Source of the DNA: Chryseobacterium sp. SN22
GTDB lineage: Bacteria > Bacteroidota > Bacteroidia > Flavobacteriales > Weeksellaceae
Direction of reading: 5' to 3'
Assembly (NCBI RefSeq): GCF_008329705.1
Contig: NZ_VTSX01000019.1
Coordinates: 1 to 40,897, forward strand
Length of the DNA stretch: 40,897 bases
In this document: positions 17,120 to 25,337 of the stretch, piece after piece
Layout: the number at the start of each line of letters is the position of its first letter
Numbering within the stretch: the first letter of the stretch is position 1
Notes under the pieces: model-generated
Told to the model about the DNA's origin: nothing
Database searches by the model: none
What the model saw: only the letters and a program-made list of their open reading frames with translations
Made by a program: the position numbers and the translations under genes

Positions 17120-18338
17120 TGTAATAATTTATTTTGTTAAAACTTTTTACATTAGCAGGTGTCATTTTTAACCCTGTATTCTTCTGCCCATTTCGATTAT
17201 ATTCAATTATTCTATTTCCCAATCCTTCATGTACCGTAAAGAATCTCGATAACATACTGCTGTTCTTTAAGGTTGCCTCATGTATAGTTCTCCTTGTATC
17301 TTGGTCTGCTCCCCATTGATTTCCAATTTTGTCAGGATTTGCACCTCCGTAACCATCATGATTATGATAAAATGAAATTAAATTATCATAACTACCTATA
17401 TATTGTGTCATATAATTAAACCCTTTGGTATTGTTATCTATAGAGTGTTGGGTAGTAATTAAATAATTTTCTGAGCTTCCTCCTCTTGAAAATCTCCCCA
17501 TCCCAAATTCAATTCCATCAGTGGTATTGTTGTTGAGAAAATTAAATACATTTACAGCATCATTAACATTATTTGTATAGCCTGCTGAAACTGTACCATC
17601 TTTTATTGGTCTCATACTACTTAGGTAACCAGTAGCTTGGCTCAAATCATTAATAATACTTCCGTCACTCGGTTTATCCTTTGCAACAGTAACACTATTG
17701 CCTTTATCTACATTTCCCTTTTTATCAGAAGCAAAAAGAGTATCAGAACTGTCATTACTCCTTTCCAACAGTTTAACCTGCCCATTTTGAAGTAACTGGA
17801 AGTTGTCAAGGACACCTCTACCATCAGGGTCAATGTTTTTTATGGGGTTATTCATAACCATGTTATAAGGAGACCAGCTTGAATACTCTTCACTCAAAGG
17901 ATCAGGAGAAAACCATCTTCCTGCGGTGTCTAAATATGGTTGAGCATCCGGGTCACTTAAATCAATCTCCCTGAACTCAACAATCTCTTTTGTTTTTCTG
18001 TTGAATCTTACTGAACCGATGCTTATAATAGAATCCCTGTCATGGAACTCCAAATACTTTCCTTTGCTGAGGGTAGCTACTTTAGGGTAGTAACCGTATT
18101 TCTTAAATGGATTTCCAGCCTCAATGTTTTTTCTCCTTCTTTCCGCTTCCTCAGGGGTTAACGGGTCTCTGGATTTCAAAACCTCATCCATGTAAGGTCT
18201 GTTCCTTTCCTCCTTGGTAAGTTTTACAGGATTGGTGTAGGGCTTCTCTGCTTTGGGTTGAGTTTGTGTTTTGCTTTTTTCCTGTGCCTGTATAAATCCA
18301 GCCATAAGCACAAAGCCGGTCAATACAATTCTTTTCAT
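17109..18338 (-). CDS. Secreted mini-RHS core protein with JAB-like C-terminal toxin domain (copy 1)
   Basis: The start at MKRIVLTGFVLMAGFIQAQ matches the paralogue at 22175; an ATG 6 bp upstream is also open. Residues 20-90 are a charged leader (EERNRPYMDEVLKSRDPLTP). Residues ~125-175 are the RHS-associated core end: DTAGRWFSPDPLSEE, SPYNMVMNNPIKNIDPDG. No YD/RHS repeats precede it, unlike standard RHS toxins of over 1000 aa. The C-terminal part opens with FQLLQNGQVKLLER and DTLFASDKKGNVDK, the usual head of the JAB-like toxin 1 domain. It then has GIEFG, FYHNHDGYGG (HNH near 326) and GADQDT, a plausible E-HxH-D JAMM zinc-peptidase set. The lipoprotein gene that follows is the likely immunity gene. 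Confidence 0.82.
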   Translation of the reverse strand: MKRIVLTGFVLMAGFIQAQEKSKTQTQPKAEKPYTNPVKLTKEERNRPYMDEVLKSRDPLTPEEAERRRKNIEAGNPFKKYGYYPKVATLSKGKYLEFHDRDSIISIGSVRFNRKTKEIVEFREIDLSDPDAQPYLDTAGRWFSPDPLSEEYSSWSPYNMVMNNPIKNIDPDGRGVLDNFQLLQNGQVKLLERSNDSSDTLFASDKKGNVDKGNSVTVAKDKPSDGSIINDLSQATGYLSSMRPIKDGTVSAGYTNNVNDAVNVFNFLNNNTTDGIEFGMGRFSRGGSSENYLITTQHSIDNNTKGFNYMTQYIGSYDNLISFYHNHDGYGGANPDKIGNQWGADQDTRRTIHEATLKNSSMLSRFFTVHEGLGNRIIEYNRNGQKNTGLKMTPANVKSFNKINYYNVK

Positions 18339-18347
18339 GGTCATTGG

Positions 18348-18672
18348 TTATTTCGTAAAGTTATTTAATAATTTTTTATTCTCGTATTTTTCTCTTTCAA
18401 TTTTGAGCGATACCAGCCAGTCTAAATACATTTCCTCCGGCATCTGCCGGTAACCCAGCTCATAGATGTGGGTATATTCTTTGGTCATCAGCTCCATGAG
18501 TTCTTTGGCTTTCGGGTCCTGTTGGGCCTTTTTTATGTTTTCAGGATTGGCGGAAGTCAAATTCTGTTGATCCATCAACTTTTCAAACTGTGCCTTGTGG
18601 GTTTCAGCCTTTAGGATTAAGGCCTTGGCAAAGTTGGGATAAATCTCTATCGCTCTGTTTACAGCCTTTAAT
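18348..18672 (-). pseudogene. 5'-truncated copy of the transglutaminase-like gene
   Basis: This encodes the last ~105 residues of the 369-aa protein at 22185-23294 with few changes: IEIYPNFAKALILKAETHKA, NPENIKKAQQDPKAKELM and the end KYENKKLLNNFTK. Similarity stops abruptly near 18672, so neither the catalytic part nor a start is present. It sits directly before toxin copy 1, just as the intact gene sits before copy 2, so it arrived as part of a block duplication. A 76-codon internal frame from a TTG is unlikely to be expressed. Confidence 0.85.
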
Positions 18673-18909
18673 AGATAATAACCTCAGAAAGCAATCCAAA
18701 TTTAGGGTATGTAACTTCGAGAGATACAGCAGTATTAATGCAAATTCCTAAAATGCCAAATAAAAATAAAGATCCAAACTCACAATTTTATCTATATCAC
18801 CTCTGAAGTATGGATTGGTATTAAAATAACTTAAACGATGTATAGATATAAAATAGCTTATAAAGTTATTACAATAACAAAACCCACCGCAAAACGGTGG
18901 ATTTTGTGT
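18668..18909 (-). other. Short intergenic stretch with a possible membrane-protein remnant
   Basis: On the minus strand, 18668-18787 encodes SLFLFGILGICINTAV, then VTYPKFGLLSEV, and a stop that lies at the duplication junction. It reads like the last helix of a membrane protein whose start is lost. Nothing else is recognisable apart from the terminator at 18884-18900. Confidence 0.3.
18881..18901 (-). terminator. Hairpin terminator after the third-cassette immunity gene
   Basis: CCACCG (18884-18889) pairs with CGGTGG (18895-18900) around a 5-nt loop, followed on the minus strand by GTTTTGTTATT. It lies 9 bp past the stop of the 137-aa membrane protein gene. Confidence 0.7.
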
Positions 18910-19320
18910 TTATTTATTTTTTGCCCATTCAGGTAGTTCTTTCCAACCTTTAGGGGGTGCTTCTTTTATACTGTCTGAAACAGGGATGTTAGGATAGATA
19001 GTAGAAAAAGAATGGTCTTCCAACGAAAACTGAACCAAATATCTTGCAGGTATTATAACCTCCGGATCTAACGCATAAATATTTGTCGTCTCATAATTTT
19101 TACCTTTTACACTATAATTAAACCTTATTCTCTTATAAGACAGTATTGGCCAATACATATCAGTTGCATAACCAATAGTATAGTTTCCTTTCTTTATTGG
19201 ACTTTGTTTATGAAATACATACCAGAAGAGTGGCGATACGAATATCAAAAAGAATAGTATATTCCATTTAGAATTTCTAACAGAGATATAATAATGAATT
19301 TTTTGAAATAATTTTTTCAT
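18910..19320 (-). CDS. Membrane protein, candidate immunity protein of the third cassette
   Basis: The ATG at 19320 overlaps the TGA of the frameshifted toxin (TGATG); a GTG at 19323 is a less likely start. MKKLFQKIHYYISVRNSKW is a basic N-terminal leader, and a transmembrane helix follows (WNILFFLIFVSPLFWYVFH, about 20-38). The periplasmic part carries GNYTIGYATDMYWPILSYKR and ends PKGWKELPEWAKNK. This architecture (one helix plus a small outer domain) differs from the lipoproteins that follow the two JAB-type genes, which fits a different toxin type. The immunity role is inferred from the overlap and order. Confidence 0.7.
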   Translation of the reverse strand: MKKLFQKIHYYISVRNSKWNILFFLIFVSPLFWYVFHKQSPIKKGNYTIGYATDMYWPILSYKRIRFNYSVKGKNYETTNIYALDPEVIIPARYLVQFSLEDHSFSTIYPNIPVSDSIKEAPPKGWKELPEWAKNK

Positions 19321-20427
19321 CACGGCACTTTATTTTGAAGGGTTGCCCTTGTATAATCAGGAGTATTTATTAATACATTGGCCACAGTTGTTCCCGCAGT
19401 CTGCCCAAAACTTGAAGTGGTACGCATATAAGAGCCAATGACAGTACTTTTAAAAACTGACGATCCTGTAACTCTGTTTACTGCAGTACCTCCTACAATG
19501 CTTAATCCCGCTTGGGCAACATAGGTTCTTGCTGATACACCCCTGTAAATACAGATTTAGTGTCAGTTGCATTACTATTAACAGCGGTTGAAATCACTGC
19601 ATTTCCAATATAGCTCATTCCTACACCGGCTAACGTTGACTGGGTTAAATTAACGTTACCGAGGGCCTCTCCTATATTTCCTCCATTAGTACTAAAGTTA
19701 GCGGCAGTTTTTACAGAAGCGTCTGTTAAAAACCGTCCTCCAATAGCTGTAGCTGTCATCTCGCCTGAAAAAGCAAATCCTCCTACGCCACCGGTAGCAA
19801 AAGCTACAGGAATCCCAATAAATAAAGCCTTTTCAACACCCTCTAATTGCTTACAGGCAGCACAATTATTAATGGCAGCACCTAGTCTTTCTCTATTAAC
19901 ATTCGTAAAATCTTCAGACCAACTTCCCTCAGTTTTTAAAGTTACCTCAGAGCCGGAATTAGAAGTATATGTATTATTTGTTTTTCCGTCAGAATAGCGG
20001 TCATAACCAAGGCTAACAGCTTGCGATGCACTTTTTATTTTATTCTCCCAGTGCCATCGTGTACTTCCATTAGCATCCGTTTTTCCAACCCAATCTGTGC
20101 CCGTTCTTCCATCTGGATCAATAAAACTAATTGGATTATTGTAAGCATAAGTATAAGGACTCCAAGCTCGAAATTCCTCGCTTAAAGGGTCTGGCGAAAA
20201 CCATCTTCCTGCGGTATCCAAATACGGTTGAGCATCCGGGTCACTTAAATCAATCTCCCTGAACCCAACAATCTCTTTTGTCTTTTTGTTGAATCTAACT
20301 GATCCGATGTTCACAATAGAATCCTTGTCATGGAACTCTAAATACTTTCCTTTGCTCAAGGTGACTACTTTGGGATAGTAACCCTATTCTTAAAAGGATT
20401 TTCTACTTCAATATTTTTTCTTCCACT
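19320..20427 (-). pseudogene. Broken third mini-RHS toxin cassette
   Basis: Joining three frames restores a toxin. The 5' part (RKNIEVENPFKN, from about 20425) lost one base near 20391, which creates a stop after VTIPK. The main frame (19502-20359) carries SKGKYLEFHDKDSIVNIGSV, the RHS core FSPDPLSEEFRAWSPY and IDPDGRTG, then an unrecognised C-terminus with a hydrophobic Gly/Ala-rich stretch (ALFIGIPVAFATGGVGGFAF). Near 19545 a G-run appears one base short; the next frame continues SARTYVAQAGLSIVGG to a TGA at 19320 that overlaps the immunity gene. No signal peptide remains, since the 5' end joins the tail of the upstream immunity gene. I read it as a displaced, inactivated toxin tip. Sequencing error could explain one slip but not the missing start. 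Confidence 0.78.
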
Positions 20428-20428
20428 T

Positions 20429-20968
20429 TCAATTGCTATGGGATTTTGATGGCGGAGGCAGAGAAGGTAATATTGGAGGATCAGCAAAGAGATTATTATA
20501 GTAAAAAGAGTCATGTGAAGTTTTTAAAAAATTATTACCTTGAACTTCAAAGATTTCAAAACATCTTTTCTCGGAAATTACCCCCCCACTGTTTTTATTA
20601 TTAAAATTTTCATATTTTTTCAAAAGTGTATCTTTTTCCATTCTGTTATGATTAATTTTATTTTCAAAATATTCTTTGTTATAAAATACAACAAGATTGT
20701 TTTTATACTCAGTGCAATGAAAAAGTGAATCGGTGCTGTAATCATACACGGAAGCTACTTGTATAAAATCTTTATTGTCATATTTTTGATATCTTACTTG
20801 CAACATTCTATCCTTTCCTCCTCTGCAATAGGTTGAATCCAAGACATAATCTATTGAATGTATCAATTCTTTTTGAAAAGGATTAGATTGATTTGAACTT
20901 ATTTCTTTATTTTTATTGCAAGAAATCAGAAATAAATTAACAGTTATAATTAATAAGAATTTTTTCAT
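20429..20968 (-). CDS. Lipoprotein, candidate immunity protein for toxin copy 2
   Basis: MKKFLLIITVNLFLISCNKN is a lipoprotein signal with Cys at 17. The body is homologous to the 170-aa protein at 16607-17119: FIQVASVYDYSTDS, NNLVVFYNKEYFEN and CFEIFEVQGNNFLKT line up with its blocks. It ends LPSLPPPSKSHSN. The PPPSK element matches a tail seen downstream at 16098, and the extra SHSN probably comes from the junction with the displaced third cassette. It starts 1 bp after the stop of toxin copy 2. The role is inferred from pairing with a JAB-type toxin in both cases. Confidence 0.75.
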   Translation of the reverse strand: MKKFLLIITVNLFLISCNKNKEISSNQSNPFQKELIHSIDYVLDSTYCRGGKDRMLQVRYQKYDNKDFIQVASVYDYSTDSLFHCTEYKNNLVVFYNKEYFENKINHNRMEKDTLLKKYENFNNKNSGGVISEKRCFEIFEVQGNNFLKTSHDSFYYNNLFADPPILPSLPPPSKSHSN

Positions 20969-20969
20969 T

Positions 20970-22175
20970 TTATTTCCTTTTTAGATTTTTTAAAAATTGA
21001 ACATTAAAAGGATATGTTTGTTTAATATTTGGTCCTGTTCTTGAAATTTCTATCATTCTATTATTATCATTAACTGTGAAAAATCTGGGATCTCCTAATC
21101 CTTTGCTTTGGTTACTTCTAAAAATCCCATACATTGTCGACTTATCAGAATGCCATTGGTTACCAATGTTTTTATAATCTAAACCAATTTTTCCATCGTG
21201 ATTGTGAAGCGACCAAGCCAAATTATCTTGGGAAAATTTATTAGAAAAGATTCTTGAACCATCAATATCATGCATCGTTGCTATCTGAAAATTATCCTGC
21301 CCATCAACGTTATAATTTGCTAAAGAAAATTCAATTCCGCTATTAGTATTATTATCTAAAAAATTATAAACATTAAAAGCATCATTAAGGTTTTGAGTAA
21401 AGCCCTCTGAGAAATAGGGTATTGTAGATTGTCCTAATATTTTAGGGGTTAGCTCCCCTCCTTGACTTAATCCACTAATAACAGAACCATCACTTGGTTT
21501 ATCTTTTGCTACGGTTATACTTTTACTTTTATCCACATTTCCTCTACTATCTGTTGCAAAAAGTGTATCAGATTTATCTTTTTCACTGCCATCCAATGGA
21601 TTTACACGTTGAACTTCACCATTTTTTAATAACTTATAGTCAGTAAGAGGAGCCATTCCATCAGGATCTATATTACTTATAGGATTATTAAATACAAAAT
21701 TATATGGAGACCATGCTCTAAATTCTTCACTCAAAGGATCAGGTGAAAACCATCTCCCTGCTGTATCCAAATACGGTTGTGCATCCGGGTCACTCAAATC
21801 AATCTCCCTGAACCCAACAATCTCTTTGGTCTTTCTGTTGAATCTTACCGAACCAATACTCATGATAGAATCTTTGTCATGAAACTCTAAATACTTTCCT
21901 TTGCTGAGGGTCGCTACTTTAGGGTAATATCCATATTTCTTAAAGGGGTTTCCAGCTTCAATGTTCTTTCTTCTTCTTTCCGCTTCCTCAGGGGTTAACG
22001 GGTCTCTGGATTTCAAAACCTCATCCATGTAAGGCCTGCTTCTTTCCTCTTTAGTCAATTTTACAGGGTTAATATATGGTTTCTCTGCTTGGGGTCTAGT
22101 TTGTGATTTACTTTTCTCCTGTGCCTGTACAAATCCTGCTATAAGGACAAAGCCGGTCAATACAATTCTTTTCAT
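20970..22175 (-). CDS. Secreted mini-RHS core protein with JAB-like C-terminal toxin domain (copy 2)
   Basis: Signal peptide MKRIVLTGFVLIAGFVQAQ, then a leader and RHS core nearly identical to copy 1 up to NNPISNIDPDG (about residue 173). The C-terminus belongs to the same JAB-like family but has diverged strongly: YKLLKNGEVQRVNPLDG, DTLFATDSRGNVDKS, GIEFSLANYN, SLHNHDGKIG and IGNQWHSDKST. These supply the E, HNH and S/D positions of a JAMM-type metalloprotease. It has no RHS repeats. The gene follows the transglutaminase-like gene by 9 bp and abuts its likely immunity gene. It differs from copy 1 mainly in the toxin half, as expected for cassette diversification. Confidence 0.83.
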   Translation of the reverse strand: MKRIVLTGFVLIAGFVQAQEKSKSQTRPQAEKPYINPVKLTKEERSRPYMDEVLKSRDPLTPEEAERRRKNIEAGNPFKKYGYYPKVATLSKGKYLEFHDKDSIMSIGSVRFNRKTKEIVGFREIDLSDPDAQPYLDTAGRWFSPDPLSEEFRAWSPYNFVFNNPISNIDPDGMAPLTDYKLLKNGEVQRVNPLDGSEKDKSDTLFATDSRGNVDKSKSITVAKDKPSDGSVISGLSQGGELTPKILGQSTIPYFSEGFTQNLNDAFNVYNFLDNNTNSGIEFSLANYNVDGQDNFQIATMHDIDGSRIFSNKFSQDNLAWSLHNHDGKIGLDYKNIGNQWHSDKSTMYGIFRSNQSKGLGDPRFFTVNDNNRMIEISRTGPNIKQTYPFNVQFLKNLKRK

Positions 22176-22184
22176 GGTTATTGG

Positions 22185-23294
22185 TTATTTCGTAAAGTTA
22201 TTTAATAATTTTTTATTCTCGTATTTTTCTCTTTCGGTTTTTAGTGATACCAACCAATCCAGGTACATCTCCTCCGGCATCTGCCGGTAACCCAGCTCAT
22301 AGATGTGGGTATATTCTTTAGTCATCAGCTGCATGAGTTCTTTGGCTTTCGGGTCCTGTTGAGCCTTTTTTATGTTTTCAGGATTGGTGGAACTCAAATT
22401 CTGTTGATCCATCAATTTTGCAAACTGTGCTTTATGAGTTTCAGCTCTTAGGATTAAGGCTTTAGCAAAGTTGGGATAAATTTCTAAGGCTCTGTTGATG
22501 GTTTTTAATACAAACTCACCATCATTATCAGGAAAATTCCTGTTGTATGCCTGTGCTAAATCAAATAAACATAAAGCAAGGCTTTCTTTATTGTTCAGGG
22601 CTTTCATAAACACCCCGTTTTTGATGGCATCCAAATGAATGTAACCGGAAGCCATTAACCATGAATCCTGTGGAAATATGCCACTTGTAAGCTCTGTATT
22701 GTACCAGCCATCGGATTTGATCTGGTGCTTGATATAAACATGGCTCGGTGCCAATGCCAGATTTGCATCCACTCCCAATTCCTCAGCTAAAATCTTGTAG
22801 AGGTAAGGCATGGAATTGCAGTTCCCTTCTTTAGTCATTAATAGTTTCGACACAAAAAGGTTTGTTATATCATTGTGTCCGAAAATATCTTTAAAATCAT
22901 AGTGAAAGGGCTTATACTGAACCACGGTATCTTTAACAGCAATCGGTAAAGACCGGCACATGATGGAATATACGGCTGCATACCTGCTTACCTTGTCTTT
23001 ATCTGACTGCTTATAGGTCAGTTCCCTGTTTGCCATAATTGCCTTTGCAAACCTCGTTAAAAACCTGACTTGGTTGTTGAGTTGCACCGTATCTAACTTC
23101 CCCTGAAAATAAGCATTCTCTACACTGAATACCGCATCTTTAAAACTGTATTTCTGCTTATCATTCAACATATTGTCGATGGCCTGGTAAGCATCATTGT
23201 AAAATTGATTGCTTTGGGCTTTAACCATTACAGAGCTAAGCCAGAAGAATATTAAAAACAGCGTTGCTGTTTTAGTTTGTAAATATTTTTTCAT
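22185..23294 (-). CDS. Secreted transglutaminase-like protein (copy B)
   Basis: Signal peptide MKKYLQTKTATLFLIFFWLSSVMVKAQ. The core carries a transglutaminase/papain-like triad pattern: Cys in EGNCNSMPYLY (about 155), His in ALAPSHVYIKH (about 187) and an acidic partner in NTELTSG. The second half is TPR-like and helical (AQAYNRNFPDND, INRALEIYPNFAKALILRAE). It is paralogous to the upstream 490-aa protein. Its start overlaps that gene's stop by 1 bp (TAATG). Its 3' end is duplicated at 18348. Position directly before the mini-RHS toxin suggests a processing, cross-linking or anchoring role; that is inference. The protein may also be inactive as an enzyme, since the substrate is unknown. Confidence 0.78.
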   Translation of the reverse strand: MKKYLQTKTATLFLIFFWLSSVMVKAQSNQFYNDAYQAIDNMLNDKQKYSFKDAVFSVENAYFQGKLDTVQLNNQVRFLTRFAKAIMANRELTYKQSDKDKVSRYAAVYSIMCRSLPIAVKDTVVQYKPFHYDFKDIFGHNDITNLFVSKLLMTKEGNCNSMPYLYKILAEELGVDANLALAPSHVYIKHQIKSDGWYNTELTSGIFPQDSWLMASGYIHLDAIKNGVFMKALNNKESLALCLFDLAQAYNRNFPDNDGEFVLKTINRALEIYPNFAKALILRAETHKAQFAKLMDQQNLSSTNPENIKKAQQDPKAKELMQLMTKEYTHIYELGYRQMPEEMYLDWLVSLKTEREKYENKKLLNNFTK

Positions 23295-24760
23295 TAAAAA
23301 TGTTTTGGGTCTATTTTGAAATACCGGGCTTTCTCTTTAGATTGTTCTGATTCTCTTTTCTTCTGTTCCCGGGCTTGTTTCAAAGCTTCCTGCTGTTTCT
23401 GCTTTTGTTTTTCGGCATTCACCTGTCTCATCCTGTCAGCAAGTTCCTCGCTTTTTTGTCTATTAGATTCCCCTTTCATATTGCCCAGCCACTGTTCGTA
23501 AGCTCCTTCGGGCATCATCACGAATCCCAGATTGTCAATATGGTTAAACTGGGCTTTGGTTTCCTGTAACAAAGCGACTGCCTGAGGGTAAAATCTTATC
23601 TTTTTAAGGTCTTCCGGGTTTTCCAAGTCTGTAACTCCCAGTTGACCTGCCACATACGCTAATCTTGCCTGCTGGTACATGGATTTAAGCTGGTTGGCAT
23701 AAATGTTATTGGGAGAGTATTCCAGTGCCTTATCCAATGTATTGTCCACAAACTCATCCATCCCGTATTTGTGAATATATCCGTTGGCCAAATCCGCATA
23801 GAAATGTGCTAAAAGTTCTTTCTTACTCAGATTTTTCATGTAAATGTCATTCTGCAAAGCCTCGGATTTGATATAGCCGGATTCCAGAATTAAAGAATTG
23901 GCTGTAAAGATCCCATTGGTCAGCTCGGCATTCTGCCATTCTCCTTCACCATCTAAAAACCTGATGTACGTATGGTTAGGTGCATACGCCAAATACGCTT
24001 CGGTATTCATTTCTTCTGCCAGCATCAGATATAGTAAGGGCATAGAATGGCATTGTCCCGAGCCTGTTTTAAGAAGTTTCGAAACAAACATTTTGCTCCA
24101 ATCCTTTGTGCCCATATAATCCTCAAAATCATATTTGACGGCTTTGTGCTGAACTCCTCCCAGCTTCATGCCTTTTGACAGAAACTCAAATATCATCAGG
24201 TTTTTATCTGTACTGCTTTCAGTATCCTGTTTTCTGTCTTTCATCTTCTGCAAAAGCTGCTTAGATGTTTTCTGTATACCGGATTTAAACTGATTAAAGT
24301 TCTGTTTACCTTCATAGTAAGCATTTTCCACAATGAAGTTTGCTTGACTTACAGCGTAGTTTTCAGGATTGAGTGACGCTAATTGATGGTAAGCATCGTA
24401 ATAGGCTTGCGCCCCTGCCTTTCCTGACAAAGAAGGAAGGTTGTAAAATGAATGCTCTAAGGCCTGTTGCCTGTTGTATTCTTCTTTGTTCTTTGTGAGC
24501 TCCTGTTCCTGAGCAATCCTTTTAAAATCATCCTGAAACATTCTTTGATTCTGCTGTTCTATCTGTGCCCTTCTCTGATTGGATAAGCCACCATGAGGAA
24601 CAAAGGGAATATTTGGCTTTGCAGGCGTATAATAGTTCTGGTCAGCATAATTTTGGATACGGCTTACATTCGGCCTGGACATAGCAGGTAAATCGGGAAT
24701 CTGACCAACCCCATAAAAACTTAAAGACAACCAGCTCAAAAATTGTATTTTTTTCATCAT
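23294..24760 (-). CDS. Secreted transglutaminase-like protein (copy A)
   Basis: MMKKIQFLSWLSLSFYGVGQ is a signal peptide; the open frame extends 6 bp upstream to a TTG, but ATG 24760 is preferred. A Gln/Asn-rich linker follows (RRAQIEQQNQRMF). The catalytic-like core has GSGQCHSMPLLY (Cys near 237), YAPNHTYIRF and NAELTNGIF, matching the Cys-His-Glu pattern of copy B. Downstream are TPR-like helices (LDKALEYSPNNIYANQL) and a highly charged C-terminal coil (EKQKQKQQEALKQAREQKKR). It is the first gene of the minus-strand array and probably sits closest to its promoter. Confidence 0.78.
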   Translation of the reverse strand: MMKKIQFLSWLSLSFYGVGQIPDLPAMSRPNVSRIQNYADQNYYTPAKPNIPFVPHGGLSNQRRAQIEQQNQRMFQDDFKRIAQEQELTKNKEEYNRQQALEHSFYNLPSLSGKAGAQAYYDAYHQLASLNPENYAVSQANFIVENAYYEGKQNFNQFKSGIQKTSKQLLQKMKDRKQDTESSTDKNLMIFEFLSKGMKLGGVQHKAVKYDFEDYMGTKDWSKMFVSKLLKTGSGQCHSMPLLYLMLAEEMNTEAYLAYAPNHTYIRFLDGEGEWQNAELTNGIFTANSLILESGYIKSEALQNDIYMKNLSKKELLAHFYADLANGYIHKYGMDEFVDNTLDKALEYSPNNIYANQLKSMYQQARLAYVAGQLGVTDLENPEDLKKIRFYPQAVALLQETKAQFNHIDNLGFVMMPEGAYEQWLGNMKGESNRQKSEELADRMRQVNAEKQKQKQQEALKQAREQKKRESEQSKEKARYFKIDPKHF

Positions 24761-24863
24761 AAACAATGATTTGTTGTATTTACAAAGTTTGCAATTTTAC
24801 GGAAATTCATTAAGCGGTGAAAATAAAAATCTTTCACAAACACTTACATTATTATAATACAGT

Positions 24864-24871
24864 CAAATATA
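24864..24871 (-). promoter_or_regulatory. Candidate Bacteroidota -7 promoter element
   Basis: On the minus strand TATATTTG fits the TAnnTTTG consensus, about 100 bp ahead of the first gene of the toxin array. The -33 TTTG is only weakly placed (CTTTG 14 bp upstream rather than about 19), so this is tentative. Confidence 0.3.
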
Positions 24872-24999
24872 GGCATAAGTCGCGACAAAGAGTGTCACAT
24901 TTACAATTATTTTTTTTTGGAGTCTTTATTACAGCATAACAATTAATCATTGTAAACAAAGGACTACTCCATTTCTTAAATCCAAGCTATCCTAACAAA

Positions 25000-25030
25000 A
25001 GCCGGAGCAGAAAAGGTTCTGCTCCGGTTT
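25000..25030 (-). terminator. Strong terminator of the CotH/tail-fibre-like operon
   Basis: CCGGAGCAGAA pairs with TTCTGCTCCGG around AAGG. On the minus strand the stem is followed by CTTTTGTT. It is the strongest hairpin terminator in the window. Confidence 0.85.
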
Positions 25031-25121
25031 AATTATTTATATTTGTCCTGAGATCTTTATCATATGGCCAGGACCGGTTATAAATTCCCGTTCGGGAAAT
25101 GAGTAGTACAATGTATCATTT

Positions 25122-25322
25122 TCAATCAGCTTCTTCGGTTTCTGCCCCGATATCAATCTCTTCAAAATCATCAGGGTTTTCCTGAATCGGTTTTTCGAGT
25201 TTTATTCCGTCGAGATAGCAGGTCGTTCCCAAATAGATTTCATCACCGAAAATAACCCCGTCTATTTTTCTTCTAAAACATTTCCCCGGCTCTGCTTTCA
25301 TTATATTATCTGTCTGTTTCAT
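25122..25322 (-). CDS. 66-aa acidic protein, phage-module type
   Basis: MKQTDNIMKAEPGKCFRRKI opens the protein; it continues GDEIYLGTTCYLDGIKLEKP and ends with an acidic tail (DDFEEIDIGAETEEAD). Small proteins with this YLG..YYLDG pattern plus acidic end lie next to tail genes in Bacteroidota prophages, as far as I recall. No function is known. It follows the 1606-aa gene by 15 bp and precedes the operon terminator. Confidence 0.65.
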   Translation of the reverse strand: MKQTDNIMKAEPGKCFRRKIDGVIFGDEIYLGTTCYLDGIKLEKPIQENPDDFEEIDIGAETEEAD

Positions 25323-25337
25323 ATTTTATTATTATTA

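Larger units (their letters stand above)
24767..25121. other. Intergenic region between toxin array and phage-like operon
   Basis: AT-rich and without convincing coding potential. It holds the candidate promoter for the toxin array (24864-24871) and the terminator of the phage-like operon (25000-25030). This supports treating the two blocks as separate transcription units. Confidence 0.6.
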
